Below, piece after piece: positions 25,492-35,041 of a stretch of DNA of 64,000 bases. The notes under the pieces were generated by a model. It worked only from the letters and a program-made list of their open reading frames with translations. It had not been told where the DNA came from and did no database searches. Position 1 is the stretch's first letter. Each line of letters starts with the position of its first letter. The DNA is from Rugosimonospora acidiphila (GTDB lineage Bacteria > Actinomycetota > Actinomycetes > Mycobacteriales > Micromonosporaceae). Location of the stretch: positions 124,001-188,000 of the forward strand of contig NZ_BAABJQ010000005.1 in assembly GCF_039543385.1 (NCBI RefSeq). Direction: 5' to 3'. The position numbers were made by a program, and so were the translations under genes.

Positions 25492-26750
25492 GCGGTCAGC
25501 GATCTTGCCCCGTTCTTTCTTGTTCCTGAGGTGTACAGCCCGTGGCCGTACACCTCGTCCTCGATGGTCGCGACGACCATCCGAGTCGCCGCACTCCAGC
25601 CGGACGACGCCGGCACGCTGGCGGACACCGTAGCCGGGGGCGGATCGGACGAGGAGACGATGGCTTCCAACTCCTCGGCGATCCGTGCGGGTGTCGGCTC
25701 CGCCCAGCGCAGATGTGGATTGTCCAGATCGGACGACTGCTGAGCGTGCCCGCTAAGCACCGGTACGACGCCGCACGCCAGCATCTCGACCGGTACCAGA
25801 GAGATATTCGTGAATGACAAGGCGATGCCGGCCCGACACCGGTTGTAGAGCGCGGCGAGGCCCGCCGGCGTCAGGCGGCCGTGGTTGACGGCCGGGAAGG
25901 GTGCCCGCACCCCGGGATCGCCGAACAGGTGGATCGGCCGTCCCGGCTGGCGCCGGTGAAATTCGATCAGGGCCAGCATGCCCAGTTCGAAGCCCCGGCG
26001 GGCCACTTCCCGGCGGGCGTAGAAGACCACGCCGTCGCGCGGGCCCGACTCGTCGAGTCGGTACACGTCCGTGTCGCAGCCGAACTCAGCGACCTCCGCG
26101 ATCGCTCCGTAGCGCTCGCACAGCAGCCGGGCGAGCATGTGGCCGACGGTGACGCAGCGGAACCCGAACCGGTAAGTGTCTTCGGCGAGCGCGTACTCCG
26201 AGCCCTGCGGGTAGAAGTACGGCTCGAAATCCTGCACGAAATAGAGCCGGCGGGTCGGCACCTCGGCCCGGGCGGCCAGCACGTGCGCGGTCTGCCAGGA
26301 GGAGGCCACATACGCGTCCAGCGGCGCCAGGCCGTCCTCGACCGACCGCACCTCGGCACGGACTCCGGGCCAGTGCCGGCGGATCACCTGCTCGTGCCGG
26401 GCGAGGTCGCCCCGGAACCGGTCGTAGAGGTACAGCACGCAGCGGTGGCCTGCGGCCTCGACCGCCTCCACCATCCGGAGCATGGTGGTGTGCCCGCCGG
26501 AGCCAGGGCCCGGTGGCACGCAGACCCAGCCGACCGTCAGCGGGGTACCGGGTGCCGGCCGGGTCGCGGGCGTGGCCAGCGAGAGCTCGCGGGAGTCCGC
26601 GACGTCGTCGAAGTCGAGCGGGAAGTCCAGGCTCGCAGCCCCGAGCCGGTTGTACGCCACCCGGGAAACCCGTTGCGCCAACCGCCTTGGACCGTCGTCG
26701 CGCAGCAACCGCCAGGCCTCTCGGGCCCGACCCGCAGCAACCGCCGGCAT
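25488..26750 (-). CDS. Glycosyltransferase, WsaF/GT4-like
   Basis: 420-residue GT-B glycosyltransferase. The N-terminal half has the Gly-rich nucleotide-side loop VPPGPGSGGHTTMLRMVEA near 85; the middle has FVQDFEPYFYPQGSEY and VGHMLARLL. The C-terminal half has VVFYARREVARRGFELGML near 255 and the donor-site region ISLVPVEMLACGVVPV near 340. This order is that of WsaF-type rhamnosyltransferases of rhamnan and S-layer glycans. ATG 26750 has GGAGG 7 nt upstream. The stop overlaps the secreted TIM-barrel gene. Confidence 0.85.
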   Translation of the reverse strand: MPAVAAGRAREAWRLLRDDGPRRLAQRVSRVAYNRLGAASLDFPLDFDDVADSRELSLATPATRPAPGTPLTVGWVCVPPGPGSGGHTTMLRMVEAVEAAGHRCVLYLYDRFRGDLARHEQVIRRHWPGVRAEVRSVEDGLAPLDAYVASSWQTAHVLAARAEVPTRRLYFVQDFEPYFYPQGSEYALAEDTYRFGFRCVTVGHMLARLLCERYGAIAEVAEFGCDTDVYRLDESGPRDGVVFYARREVARRGFELGMLALIEFHRRQPGRPIHLFGDPGVRAPFPAVNHGRLTPAGLAALYNRCRAGIALSFTNISLVPVEMLACGVVPVLSGHAQQSSDLDNPHLRWAEPTPARIAEELEAIVSSSDPPPATVSASVPASSGWSAATRMVVATIEDEVYGHGLYTSGTRKNGARSLTA

Positions 26751-26818
26751 ATCCGCGCCTCCCTAGGTCTCGCCGCGATCTCGCGGCCTGCATCGCCGGC
26801 CACCGCCCGGCACCGCGT

Positions 26819-28681
26819 TCACGGCGCCTCACCCCGGCCCGCCATGGTCAGGTCGACCATCGGCTCCGGCTGCGGCCATTCATCGGTGGGTTCTTCCGTC
26901 TGCGTGCTATCCGTCGCGTCCGGGCGGGAGCCCCCGCGTCCGTACAGCTCGGTGAGTTCACGTTTGATCGCCAACAGCCAGCGCCCGAGCGCGGCGAGGT
27001 ACACCACGACAAAAGCGAGGCATCCCCATATCAGCTTTGTCCAGGGTCCAACGAACAGACCGCCGAGCAGGATACTGGCCGCCCCGGCGAGGCCGGCGGC
27101 CAGCAGCGGGTACAGCACGGGTGCGCGCAGCCGCGCCAGCGGGAACCGGACGGCACGGGCGAGCACTATCAGGTGCACCGGTACCACCACGGCCACCGCG
27201 ATCACCACGTGCGCGACGCCGGCACCGCGCCCGCCGGCCTCGTGCACCCCCAGCAGCATCGCGGGCAGCAGTACGCCGAGCCAGATCAGCTGCAGGTGGA
27301 ACAGCCACCGGGTGTGGTCCAGCGCGACCAGCACGTCGTAGAACAGCGCCAGCATGACCCGCACCGCGCCGAACACCGCCAGGATGACCAGGATCGCCGC
27401 GGCCGGCGACCAGCGCGCGCCGTACACGATGGTGACCAGCGGATGGGCGAGCACCATGCACAGCCCGGAGACCAGGAAGGCCGCGGCGCACAGCGCCGCC
27501 AGCGCGACGGACACGTGCCTGCCCAGCTCCGCGATGCCGCCCTTGACCCGGGCCAGCGCCGGCAGCGTGACGCTGGTGAGGATGGCGGTGAAGATGCTGG
27601 TCGGCCAGCTCGCCACGGTGAACGCGAGGTTGTAGTAGCCCAGCTCCAGCGGGCCGGCCAACCGCCCCACGACCATGAAGTCCAGGTTGCTCAGGATGAA
27701 CACGGCCAGGCTGGAGCCGGCCAGCGGCGCGCCGAAGCGCAGCAGCCGGCCGGCCTCCCGCCGGTCGAAGCCGGGCCGGTACCGCTCGGGAGCCAGCACG
27801 AACAGCAGCACGGCGGAGACCACCTGGCCGGCGACCCGGGACCATGCCAGCGCCATGACGCCCGAGCCGGTCAGCGCGAGGGCCAGCAGCGTCGCGTTGG
27901 CCACGGCGAAGTTGGTGAGGTCGGCGGCCATCTTGCGACCCTGCCGGAAGTCCCTGGTCAGCAGCGCGGCCGGCACGGCGGTGGGCCCGGCCAGCAGTAC
28001 GGGAATGGCGAGCACCCGCACCGCCGCGGTGGCGCCCGGCGCCCCGAAGGTGGCGGACAGCCAGGGGGCGGCGAGGAACAGGATGGCGGCCAGCAGGGCG
28101 CTGTTCGCCGTGGCGATGGTGGACACGGTCGGCGCGATCCGCTTGGCGTTGTCCACCTCGCGGACCAGCGCCGTGCTCACGCCGATCTCGCTGATGTTGA
28201 TGACGATCAGGTAGACGGTCGACGCGACGACGAAGACGCCGAAGTCGTGCGGGGAGATCAGGCGGGCGACGACGATGCTCAGCACGAACTGACCGAGCCG
28301 GAGCACGGCGGTGCTCAGCGAACTCCACAGCGCGCCGCGCGCCAGCATCCGGCCCAGTCCGGCGGTCGAGCCACCGGACCCACCGGGCTCTTCGCTACCG
28401 GAGTCGACGGGGCCGGGCGCGGCGCCGGCGGGCAGGTCGGTGGCGCCGGGTGTGCCGGCGGGTAGGTCGGTGGCGCCCGGTATGCCGGCGGCCGGGTCGA
28501 CGGGGCCGGGCGTGGCGGCGGCTGGCTTGGCGGCGCCTGGGTTGACGGCGGCGGCTGGGCTGGCGGCGGCGAATACTGCGCCCGGGTCCACCGGGGAGCC
28601 GCCCGCGGCGGGTTCGGGGGCGCGGTGACGTCCGCCGACGGCATCCCGCCGGTCGGCCGGCGCCGGCTCAGACCCCCGCAC
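26819..28681 (-). CDS. Polysaccharide flippase (Wzx/MOP superfamily)
   Basis: About 620 residues. From RMLARGALWSSLSTAVLRLG onward it is a typical MOP-superfamily flippase with 12-14 transmembrane helices: LISPHDFGVFVVAST, SEIGVSTALVRE and LLRFGAPLAGSSLAVFI are family hallmarks. It should move lipid-linked repeat units across the membrane. The ~95 residues before the first helix are an unusual Ala/Pro/Gly extension made of 10-residue repeats. The C-terminal ~45 residues are polar. The start is uncertain: GTG 28681 overlaps the upstream gene by 14 nt, and later GTG codons are possible. Confidence 0.87.
   Translation of the reverse strand: MRGSEPAPADRRDAVGGRHRAPEPAAGGSPVDPGAVFAAASPAAAVNPGAAKPAAATPGPVDPAAGIPGATDLPAGTPGATDLPAGAAPGPVDSGSEEPGGSGGSTAGLGRMLARGALWSSLSTAVLRLGQFVLSIVVARLISPHDFGVFVVASTVYLIVINISEIGVSTALVREVDNAKRIAPTVSTIATANSALLAAILFLAAPWLSATFGAPGATAAVRVLAIPVLLAGPTAVPAALLTRDFRQGRKMAADLTNFAVANATLLALALTGSGVMALAWSRVAGQVVSAVLLFVLAPERYRPGFDRREAGRLLRFGAPLAGSSLAVFILSNLDFMVVGRLAGPLELGYYNLAFTVASWPTSIFTAILTSVTLPALARVKGGIAELGRHVSVALAALCAAAFLVSGLCMVLAHPLVTIVYGARWSPAAAILVILAVFGAVRVMLALFYDVLVALDHTRWLFHLQLIWLGVLLPAMLLGVHEAGGRGAGVAHVVIAVAVVVPVHLIVLARAVRFPLARLRAPVLYPLLAAGLAGAASILLGGLFVGPWTKLIWGCLAFVVVYLAALGRWLLAIKRELTELYGRGGSRPDATDSTQTEEPTDEWPQPEPMVDLTMAGRGEAP
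28401..28580. repeat. 30-nt tandem repeat, six degenerate units
   Basis: Units start at 28401, 28431, 28461, 28491, 28521 and 28551 with exact 30-nt period; units 2 and 3 are nearly identical. They encode 10-residue Ala/Pro/Gly repeats (AGTPGATDLP type) in the N-terminal extension of the flippase. Confidence 0.85.
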
Positions 28682-29891
28682 GCCGCCACCGCCGCCAACG
28701 AACCCGGTCGGTGAGGTCACGGGTCGACTGGCGGACCCGGAACGACGGGCTACGCCGCAACGCGCCGCCCGACCTGCCCCGGATCCGCCGGAGTACCCGC
28801 CACTCCGGCAGCCGGGTGGCGTCCGGGTCGGCCGACATCGCGACGTCGACCAGGTTCTCGACGAGCGCCTCGGTGCCGTCGTCGGGCGTCGCGCTGTCCC
28901 GGTGGCTCTCGACACCCCGCCGGCCGGCATCGTCGGGGGTCGCGGCCCGGCCGGCCGCGCTGACCCACGCGTCGATCGCGTGTCCCAGCGCCTGCCGGGC
29001 CAGCGCCCGGTGCGCCGCCGCGAGCAGCGCGGCCGTCTCGGCGGACCGCGATGCCTCGCCGAGCGTCACGTCGAAGGTGCGCAGCCGTTGCTGGAGGTCG
29101 ATCACCCAGCCCGCGTTCACCGACTTGCTCATGCTCTGCGCGTGCACCCGGTAATACGCCTGGTCCGCTCCGCCCACGTACCCGACGTCCGACACCATCG
29201 CCGCGCCGAGCCACATCGCGAGGTCGGCCGCGTGCGGGAGATCGGCGCGGTAGCCGCCCAGCTTCTGGTACACCGACGTGCGCATCACCGCCTCCGGCGA
29301 GAGCAACGGGTTGCGGCCCCGGCGGCAGCGGTTCGCCAGCCAGTCCTGGCCGGCCCAGACCGTCCAGGTGGTCGCCTCGGTGCGGGCCGGCGGTGGGGTG
29401 TCCGTGAAGTCCACGGTGGCCCCGTAGGCCAGACCCACCGACGGGTGCGCCTCCATCAACGCGGTCGCGCGACCGAGCGCGCCCGGCACGAGCAGGTCGT
29501 CGGCCGAGAGCAGGACGAGATACTCGCCGCGCACCGTGGCCAGCCCGTCGTTGTAGGTGGTGATGTGGCCCTGGTTGGTCTCGTGGTAGATCGCTCGCAT
29601 CCGGGGATCGCCGGCCACCAGACGCCGGACCGTTTCCGCGCTGCCGTCGGGCGACGCGTCATCCACGATGACGACCTCGATGTCCACGTCCGGCTGGCCC
29701 AGCACGCTGGCGACACAACCGGGCAGGTACCGGCCGTAGTTGTAGCAGGGGATGACGACGGAGACCAGCGGCCTGGATCGCATCGGTCGGGGCCGGACCA
29801 CCCGGGCGCCCGTTTCGCCGATGAGCGCCAGCCGTTGCGCAGCGGTACTCAGCAATTCCGATGCTCCCTTGATCGCGGATCGGCGGATCAC
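28668..29891 (-). CDS. GT2 family glycosyltransferase
   Basis: 407-residue GT-A enzyme. VSVVIPCYNYGRYLPGCV near residue 45, VVIVDDASPDGSAETV, and the DxD-like segment YLVLLSADDLLVPGAL near 130; then NPLLSPEAVMRTSVYQKLGG. The C-terminal ~130 residues are Arg- and Ala-rich with no recognised domain. The GTG start at 29891 lacks a clear ribosome site and is preceded by a three-copy short repeat. Part of the leftward exopolysaccharide set with the flippase and WsaF-like enzyme. Confidence 0.87.
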   Translation of the reverse strand: MIRRSAIKGASELLSTAAQRLALIGETGARVVRPRPMRSRPLVSVVIPCYNYGRYLPGCVASVLGQPDVDIEVVIVDDASPDGSAETVRRLVAGDPRMRAIYHETNQGHITTYNDGLATVRGEYLVLLSADDLLVPGALGRATALMEAHPSVGLAYGATVDFTDTPPPARTEATTWTVWAGQDWLANRCRRGRNPLLSPEAVMRTSVYQKLGGYRADLPHAADLAMWLGAAMVSDVGYVGGADQAYYRVHAQSMSKSVNAGWVIDLQQRLRTFDVTLGEASRSAETAALLAAAHRALARQALGHAIDAWVSAAGRAATPDDAGRRGVESHRDSATPDDGTEALVENLVDVAMSADPDATRLPEWRVLRRIRGRSGGALRRSPSFRVRQSTRDLTDRVRWRRWRRAGV

Positions 29892-29899
29892 CGACGTAC

Positions 29900-29937
29900 C
29901 AACGGTTCATGCATCAACGGTCTCATGCACCAACGGT
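29900..29937. repeat. Three-copy 15-16-bp repeat before a glycosyltransferase
   Basis: CAACGGT recurs at 29900, 29915 and 29931, the copies linked by TCATGCA-type sequence. It lies within 50 nt upstream of the GTG 29891 start and could be an operator or a 5' leader element. Confidence 0.6.
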
Positions 29938-30115
29938 GCGCCTGAACAATGATTCGTCCGCCCGCTATCGCCCCGAAGAGTCCATCGGGGCGGCGCCGCG
30001 AAACGGTGCCGCCCCGGGTGGACGTTCATCGACAACTGAACTCAGACTGCCGCACTCACGGTGCTCGGACAACCGCCCTGCGCGGTCGTATTGATGACAC
30101 CCTCGCCAACCGGTT

Positions 30116-33100
30116 CTAGCTGTTCGGCTGGAAAACGACGTCGACCCAGTAGTTGTGTGCGGCCGAACTGTCCGGGAAGCCCGTACCGTAGTGGTACACG
30201 CCGCCGGACGCCGGGACGTGCAGGTGCCCGCGATCGAGACCACCGGCGAACCCGTTGACCGTGGCCGCGTAGTAGCCGACGGTCGTGCTGTATGACGCCT
30301 CGTACGTGACGCCCGCGGCGATCGTCACCGGTTGCGAGAAGAACACGGTCTGCCAACCCGTGCCGGTCTCGCCCTGGAACGTCGCGGTGGCCAGCAACTG
30401 CCCCGTCGAACTCCACAGCGACCCGATGTGGGTGCCGGTATTCAGGCCGCCCTTGTAGAACCGCACACCCAGCACCTGCCCGGCGACGTCGGAGCTGAAC
30501 TTCACGCCGACCTCGATGGGCAGGGCGTCCGGCCAGGTGCTGGAGTCCGGGCTGTCCGAGCCGTTGAAGATGGTCACCGCGCCGCTCGGGATCGGGATCG
30601 GCGTGGGGCTCACGCTCGGCGTGGGGCTCACGCTCGGGCTCGGGGACGGGCTCGGGCTCGGGCTGGGGCTGGGACTCGGCCCGGTGCCGTCGGAGACGAA
30701 CAGCGGATCGACCCAGTAGTTGCCCGACTGGTACGTGTGGCTCGGGAAGGTGTCGCCCGCACCGTAGGCGTAGACGCCGTTGTCTTCCGACGACGCGGCG
30801 AGCGGCCCCCTGCTGTACGGGGTCGCGAAGAACCCGCTATCGACCGCGTAGTCGCCGTGCGGCGCGTAGTACGAGGCGACATAGGTGGTGCCCGCCCGCA
30901 CCGTCACCGGCGTGTCAAAGCGCACGCTCTGCCACCCCGAGCCCGTCTCTCCGGTGAATGTGGCCTTCGCCAGCAGCGTTCCGGTCGACGTCCACAGGCT
31001 TCCGGTGTGCGTACCGGTGTTGCCTGTGCCCTGATAGAACCGCACACCCACGATCCAGCCGTTCATCGATGGGGTGAACTTCACACCCAGCTCGACCGAG
31101 CCGGGGTCGTCGACCGAGGTGATCTGAGGCACCACGGTGTTCGCGAACAGGGTGTCTATCGACGCGTACTTGTCGCTGGTGAACGACCAGGCGCTCGCAC
31201 CGGTCAGGGACAGCCCCTGCAGGTCGCGGGCGTGCACGGTGGCCGTGTAGCCCGTGTTGAGCGCCAGGTTCGCCGACGGCGTGAACGTCACGGTCTTGGA
31301 CACCGGGTCGTAGCTGGTCGAGCCGGGCACGGTCACGCCCACGCTGGTGGCGAGGGTGAACTGCACGGTGCTCGGATCGACGGCCTTGGAGAAGGTCGCC
31401 GACGGGTGGGCGTCGAGGGCCACGGTGGGCGCACCGGCGGCCGGCGAGGTGGACACGATCGACGGCGGGCCGGCCTCGCTGTCGGTGTAGAGCACGTCGA
31501 CGTAGTAATTCGTGTCGTGGTAGGTGTTCAGCGGGAAGTCCTCGCCGTAGCCGAACAACCCGTTGCCCTTTCCGCTGTTGGTGTCGCTACCGGTCAGCGA
31601 CCGTGGCGCGGACAGCGGCGGCGAGGCGAAGTCCCGGTAGCTGAACGCCCACTCGTCAGAGGCGTAGTGGCCGTTGGGCGCGAAGTACGAGGCGACGTAG
31701 GTGGTGCCGCCGGTGACCGCCACCGGTTTGGCGAAGGTCAGCGTCTGCCAACCCGTGGCCGTCTCGTTCGTGAACGTACCGGTGGCCAGGATCTGACCGC
31801 TGGCGGTCCACAGCGTGCCGGTGTGCGTACCGGTGTTGCCGGTCCCCTTGTAGAACCGGATCCCGCTGATGAACCCGTCGTCCTGTGGCACCACTTTGAC
31901 GCCCAGTTGCAGCGCCGAGCTGTCGTTGAACGCCGCTGTGGCCGGCACCCGGTTGCCGAACAGGGAGTCCGGGCCGTTGATGTTGAGGGTGACCGCCGTC
32001 GGGTTGGACTGGATGTTGGCGCTGTCGTCCATCGCGCGTACCCGCACCGTCTGCGTGTTCACCCCTGAGGCGTAGAAGGTGTACGACCACGGGCTGGTAC
32101 CGGTGGCCGCGTGCCAACTGGTGCCGCCGTCGGTGGACACCTCGACACCGGCCACCACGCCCCCGCCCGCGTCCGTGGCGGTGCCCTGCAGCGTCACCTG
32201 CGCCCCGTTCGCCACCGTGGTGTTGGAGGCCGGTGAGGTGATGGTGGCGGTGGGCGCCTGGAGGTCGGTCGATGCCGGAGTCGGGGTGCCGTCCACCGGC
32301 GTGGCCGGCTGCACGCCCATGTCGGCGAACAGGTTCATGGTCGCCTGCTGCATCACCGGGCTGGTCTGCGTTTCGGTGCCGTCGTGGTCGCTGTCCAGCC
32401 CCCAGGCCCACTGGATGCTGCCGGTCGAGAACACCAGCGCCCCGCTGGGCGCCTTGTAGAGCGTGAGATGGTTGGTGGTGGTGCCGGGCACCACGAGGTT
32501 GCCGAAGTCCTGCAATTCCTGCGGGGTCGACCCGGTCGTGGTGGACAGCCAGATCAGGCCGTCGGGGCGGAACCCGTTGTCCACGTCCTCGTCGGACTCG
32601 TACCCCACGGTGTGCTGGGCGAGCGTCAGGGTGGTACCGGGACCGAGGTTGCTCGCCGCGGTGCCGCGCCAGAACCGGTCCTTGCCCTCCGCCGCCGGCA
32701 CCTGCACGGGTAGGTCGTCGGTATTGGACATGTACTCGGTCCCGGTGAGACTGTTCTCCGGGTCGCCGCCACCGATGGACGGCGGACTGAATCTGGGATC
32801 CCGCCAGGTGCCGGTCCACTGCGTGGTGGGGTCGGACTGGTCGGTGTTGTCCCAGGTTTCCTTGTAGCAGACGATGGTGCGGTCGTCGGTGCCGCTGCCG
32901 TCCTCGCTGGGCTCCCAGCGGGTCCTCCAGTACACCTCGTTGCCGCTGAAGAAGGCGAGGTTGACGCCCGCGTCGCGGGCCGCCTCGACGTTGGCGCGCT
33001 CGCCAGCGGACCAGTACTCATCGTGTCCGGTGGACGTGAGGACCTTGTGATTTTCGATCAGGCCGCCGTGCCGGTCGACGTCCAGATCGGTGGTGTAGCT

Positions 33101-33892
33101 GACGTCGTACCCGTTGCGCTCCAGGTACCGGATCATCGGGTACTCGTTGCTGAACAGGAAGTCCCGGCCGTCGTTGTCGCCACGAGTCGCGAACGGACGG
33201 TTGAGGCTCAGCTTGTAGGAGCGGCCGTTCGGATCGCCCTGGTAGAAGTCGGAGCCGCCGAAGGTGTTGTACGCCTGCCAGGTGTTGTCCGAGGTCTTGA
33301 AGTAGATGGCCGAGTGGCTCGAGTCGTCCCGCACGATGAACGTGATCTGGCTCGCGCCGTGGGTGTCGGTCCGGGTGAGCTTCGCGATGTACACACCCGA
33401 GACGACGGTCGTGGGCACCGTCCAACTCGCCGAGACCGCCCAGTTGCCGCAGTCGTAGATCTGGGTGGAAGGGTCGGTGACGCAGTTGTCGGGCTGGCGC
33501 TGCGGCAGATGCGCGGGCGGCGCCACGCTGGTGATGTAACGGGCGCCGCTGTTGTTGTACCAACCCAGCCGGTAGATATCGATGGTGTACTGTGTTGCGG
33601 TGGTTTTAATCTTGAAGTTAATGGTCTGCCCAATGTTCACGCTGATGTCGGTGGCATAACCCTGGATCGAGTCGTCTCCGTTGCCCTGGATGTCCCACAC
33701 ATCCTCGGACGTGCCGGTCTTGGCGTTCTCGCAGACGATCGGGTTGGGCGCGCAGGTGTCCGCGTTGGCCGACGAGATCGGCACTATCGCCGCCACGCCG
33801 GCCACAAATAACCCGAGCACGACTACCCATGCGCTACGCTTCGCTCTGCGCCTTAGATCGAACCGTGTCACTAATGAACCATCGATTGACAT
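30116..33892 (-). CDS. Large secreted multidomain protein: DMF-amidase-like domain plus three DUF4082
   Basis: 1,258-residue exported protein. A signal peptide (about 1-45, ends SSANADT) precedes a large domain (about 45-535) resembling the C-terminal domain of the N,N-dimethylformamidase beta subunit: YRLGWYNNSGARYI, SDNTWQAYNTFGGSDFY, TSTGHDEYW. Then come an Ig-like domain (about 548-640), DUF4082 repeat 1 (645-795, FYKGTGNTGTHTGTLW), a Big_5-like domain (800-895), DUF4082 repeat 2 (910-1060), a PSPSP linker and DUF4082 repeat 3 (1105-1258). ATG 33892 follows GGGGCGG; ATG 33931 is possible. Its place inside the exopolysaccharide locus suggests a surface or matrix role, but activity is unknown. 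Confidence 0.85.
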   Translation of the reverse strand: MSIDGSLVTRFDLRRRAKRSAWVVVLGLFVAGVAAIVPISSANADTCAPNPIVCENAKTGTSEDVWDIQGNGDDSIQGYATDISVNIGQTINFKIKTTATQYTIDIYRLGWYNNSGARYITSVAPPAHLPQRQPDNCVTDPSTQIYDCGNWAVSASWTVPTTVVSGVYIAKLTRTDTHGASQITFIVRDDSSHSAIYFKTSDNTWQAYNTFGGSDFYQGDPNGRSYKLSLNRPFATRGDNDGRDFLFSNEYPMIRYLERNGYDVSYTTDLDVDRHGGLIENHKVLTSTGHDEYWSAGERANVEAARDAGVNLAFFSGNEVYWRTRWEPSEDGSGTDDRTIVCYKETWDNTDQSDPTTQWTGTWRDPRFSPPSIGGGDPENSLTGTEYMSNTDDLPVQVPAAEGKDRFWRGTAASNLGPGTTLTLAQHTVGYESDEDVDNGFRPDGLIWLSTTTGSTPQELQDFGNLVVPGTTTNHLTLYKAPSGALVFSTGSIQWAWGLDSDHDGTETQTSPVMQQATMNLFADMGVQPATPVDGTPTPASTDLQAPTATITSPASNTTVANGAQVTLQGTATDAGGGVVAGVEVSTDGGTSWHAATGTSPWSYTFYASGVNTQTVRVRAMDDSANIQSNPTAVTLNINGPDSLFGNRVPATAAFNDSSALQLGVKVVPQDDGFISGIRFYKGTGNTGTHTGTLWTASGQILATGTFTNETATGWQTLTFAKPVAVTGGTTYVASYFAPNGHYASDEWAFSYRDFASPPLSAPRSLTGSDTNSGKGNGLFGYGEDFPLNTYHDTNYYVDVLYTDSEAGPPSIVSTSPAAGAPTVALDAHPSATFSKAVDPSTVQFTLATSVGVTVPGSTSYDPVSKTVTFTPSANLALNTGYTATVHARDLQGLSLTGASAWSFTSDKYASIDTLFANTVVPQITSVDDPGSVELGVKFTPSMNGWIVGVRFYQGTGNTGTHTGSLWTSTGTLLAKATFTGETGSGWQSVRFDTPVTVRAGTTYVASYYAPHGDYAVDSGFFATPYSRGPLAASSEDNGVYAYGAGDTFPSHTYQSGNYWVDPLFVSDGTGPSPSPSPSPSPSPSPSVSPTPSVSPTPIPIPSGAVTIFNGSDSPDSSTWPDALPIEVGVKFSSDVAGQVLGVRFYKGGLNTGTHIGSLWSSTGQLLATATFQGETGTGWQTVFFSQPVTIAAGVTYEASYSTTVGYYAATVNGFAGGLDRGHLHVPASGGVYHYGTGFPDSSAAHNYWVDVVFQPNS

Positions 33893-34162
33893 GACCGCCC
33901 CGTTTCCCTTGAGGATCTGTCGCGCCCGCACCCCCTATGGCGATGATCCGGATTATGACTACGTGACAGCGATTCACGAACGGGTGACGGCGTCGATCTG
34001 ACAGGCCTCTCAGCCAAGGTTATTGGCCATTCAGCGACGGGCGAGGTCTGGATACCGACATCGTGACGCGATCGGACCGATCGATTCGGACAACCGAACG
34101 CGACCGGTAAACGTACGGGCGACGGCCGAATCGCCGCCGCCCGTAAGGGTTCCGCCGGTCAG

Positions 34163-35041
34163 TCAGTCCCGGCCCGGCTTGCCGCGGCTCGACTCGCCGA
34201 GGCCCTCGTGTGTCAACCGGGGCAGCACCACGGTCAGATCGGACTCACCGTTCTTGCGATCCACGGTCCGCGCGTCCACGCGTGCGTCGTTGCGCAGTTC
34301 GATGGTGCGTGCGTCGGCGCCACGCGGCTCGATCACGCGAGGGTCGGTGTTGGGCGGCTCCCCGCCCGGCAGGTGCCGCGACGGCACCGACCTGGCCCGC
34401 CGCTTGCGCCGCGGCCCGATCGCCTCGGCGAGCGAGATGGCGGCGAACATCAGCACTATCCCGGCGGCGCCGACCGCGATCAGGGACCGCATGGTCCCGG
34501 TCACCTTGCGCACGGGCGGTGTCGGCGGGCTGACCGGAAGCGCCTGGAACAGGTACCGGTCGCTGGCCCCGTCGACGGTCTGCATGTCGTGCAGTTCGGT
34601 CTTCATCCGGGCGACCACCAGGTCGAGGGTCTTGGTGGATCCGGCCGGCGAGTGCCCCGTGCCGATGATCTCGATGACCAGACCGGAGCCGAGTTCCGGG
34701 GTCGCGGCCATCGTGTAGTCGCGGTCCGCACCCTGCTTGATGAGGTCGTCGCGCACCCCGTCCGCCGACACCCGTTGCGACAGCACATCGACCACAATGG
34801 ACGGATTGGGCAGCCGCGTGTACGGGTTGTTGGGGTTCAGCTTCCCCAGGGCGGGATCGTCCTTGATCTGGTCCGGCGTGGCCGCGGGCGGCGGCTCGAT
34901 GAGCACGTACTGCACCTGCGACTGGTACTGGGGCGGGATCCCGAACACCACGTAGGCGCAGCCGACAACGATGAGCGCGAGGATCACCGACACGATGACC
35001 ATGTGACGGCGCAGCGTCGAGAACAGGTTCAGCAGGTCCAT
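34163..35041 (-). CDS. Wzz-like polysaccharide chain-length protein, no kinase domain
   Basis: 292-residue membrane protein with the Wzz layout: a transmembrane helix at residues 12-33 (VIVSVILALIVVGCAYVVFG), a large extracytoplasmic domain with YQSQVQYVLIEPP, and a second helix near 205-228. The ~65-residue cytoplasmic tail is Arg-rich and polar. No Walker motifs or Tyr cluster are present, so any BY-kinase must be elsewhere. The start overlaps the upstream Wzy-like stop as TGATG, linking polymerase and length control. Confidence 0.84.
   Translation of the reverse strand: MDLLNLFSTLRRHMVIVSVILALIVVGCAYVVFGIPPQYQSQVQYVLIEPPPAATPDQIKDDPALGKLNPNNPYTRLPNPSIVVDVLSQRVSADGVRDDLIKQGADRDYTMAATPELGSGLVIEIIGTGHSPAGSTKTLDLVVARMKTELHDMQTVDGASDRYLFQALPVSPPTPPVRKVTGTMRSLIAVGAAGIVLMFAAISLAEAIGPRRKRRARSVPSRHLPGGEPPNTDPRVIEPRGADARTIELRNDARVDARTVDRKNGESDLTVVLPRLTHEGLGESSRGKPGRD

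Noticed and set aside
28401..28580. Regularly spaced 30-nt units considered as a CRISPR array
   Set aside because: The units abut with no unique spacers, lie inside a coding frame and no cas genes occur in the window.
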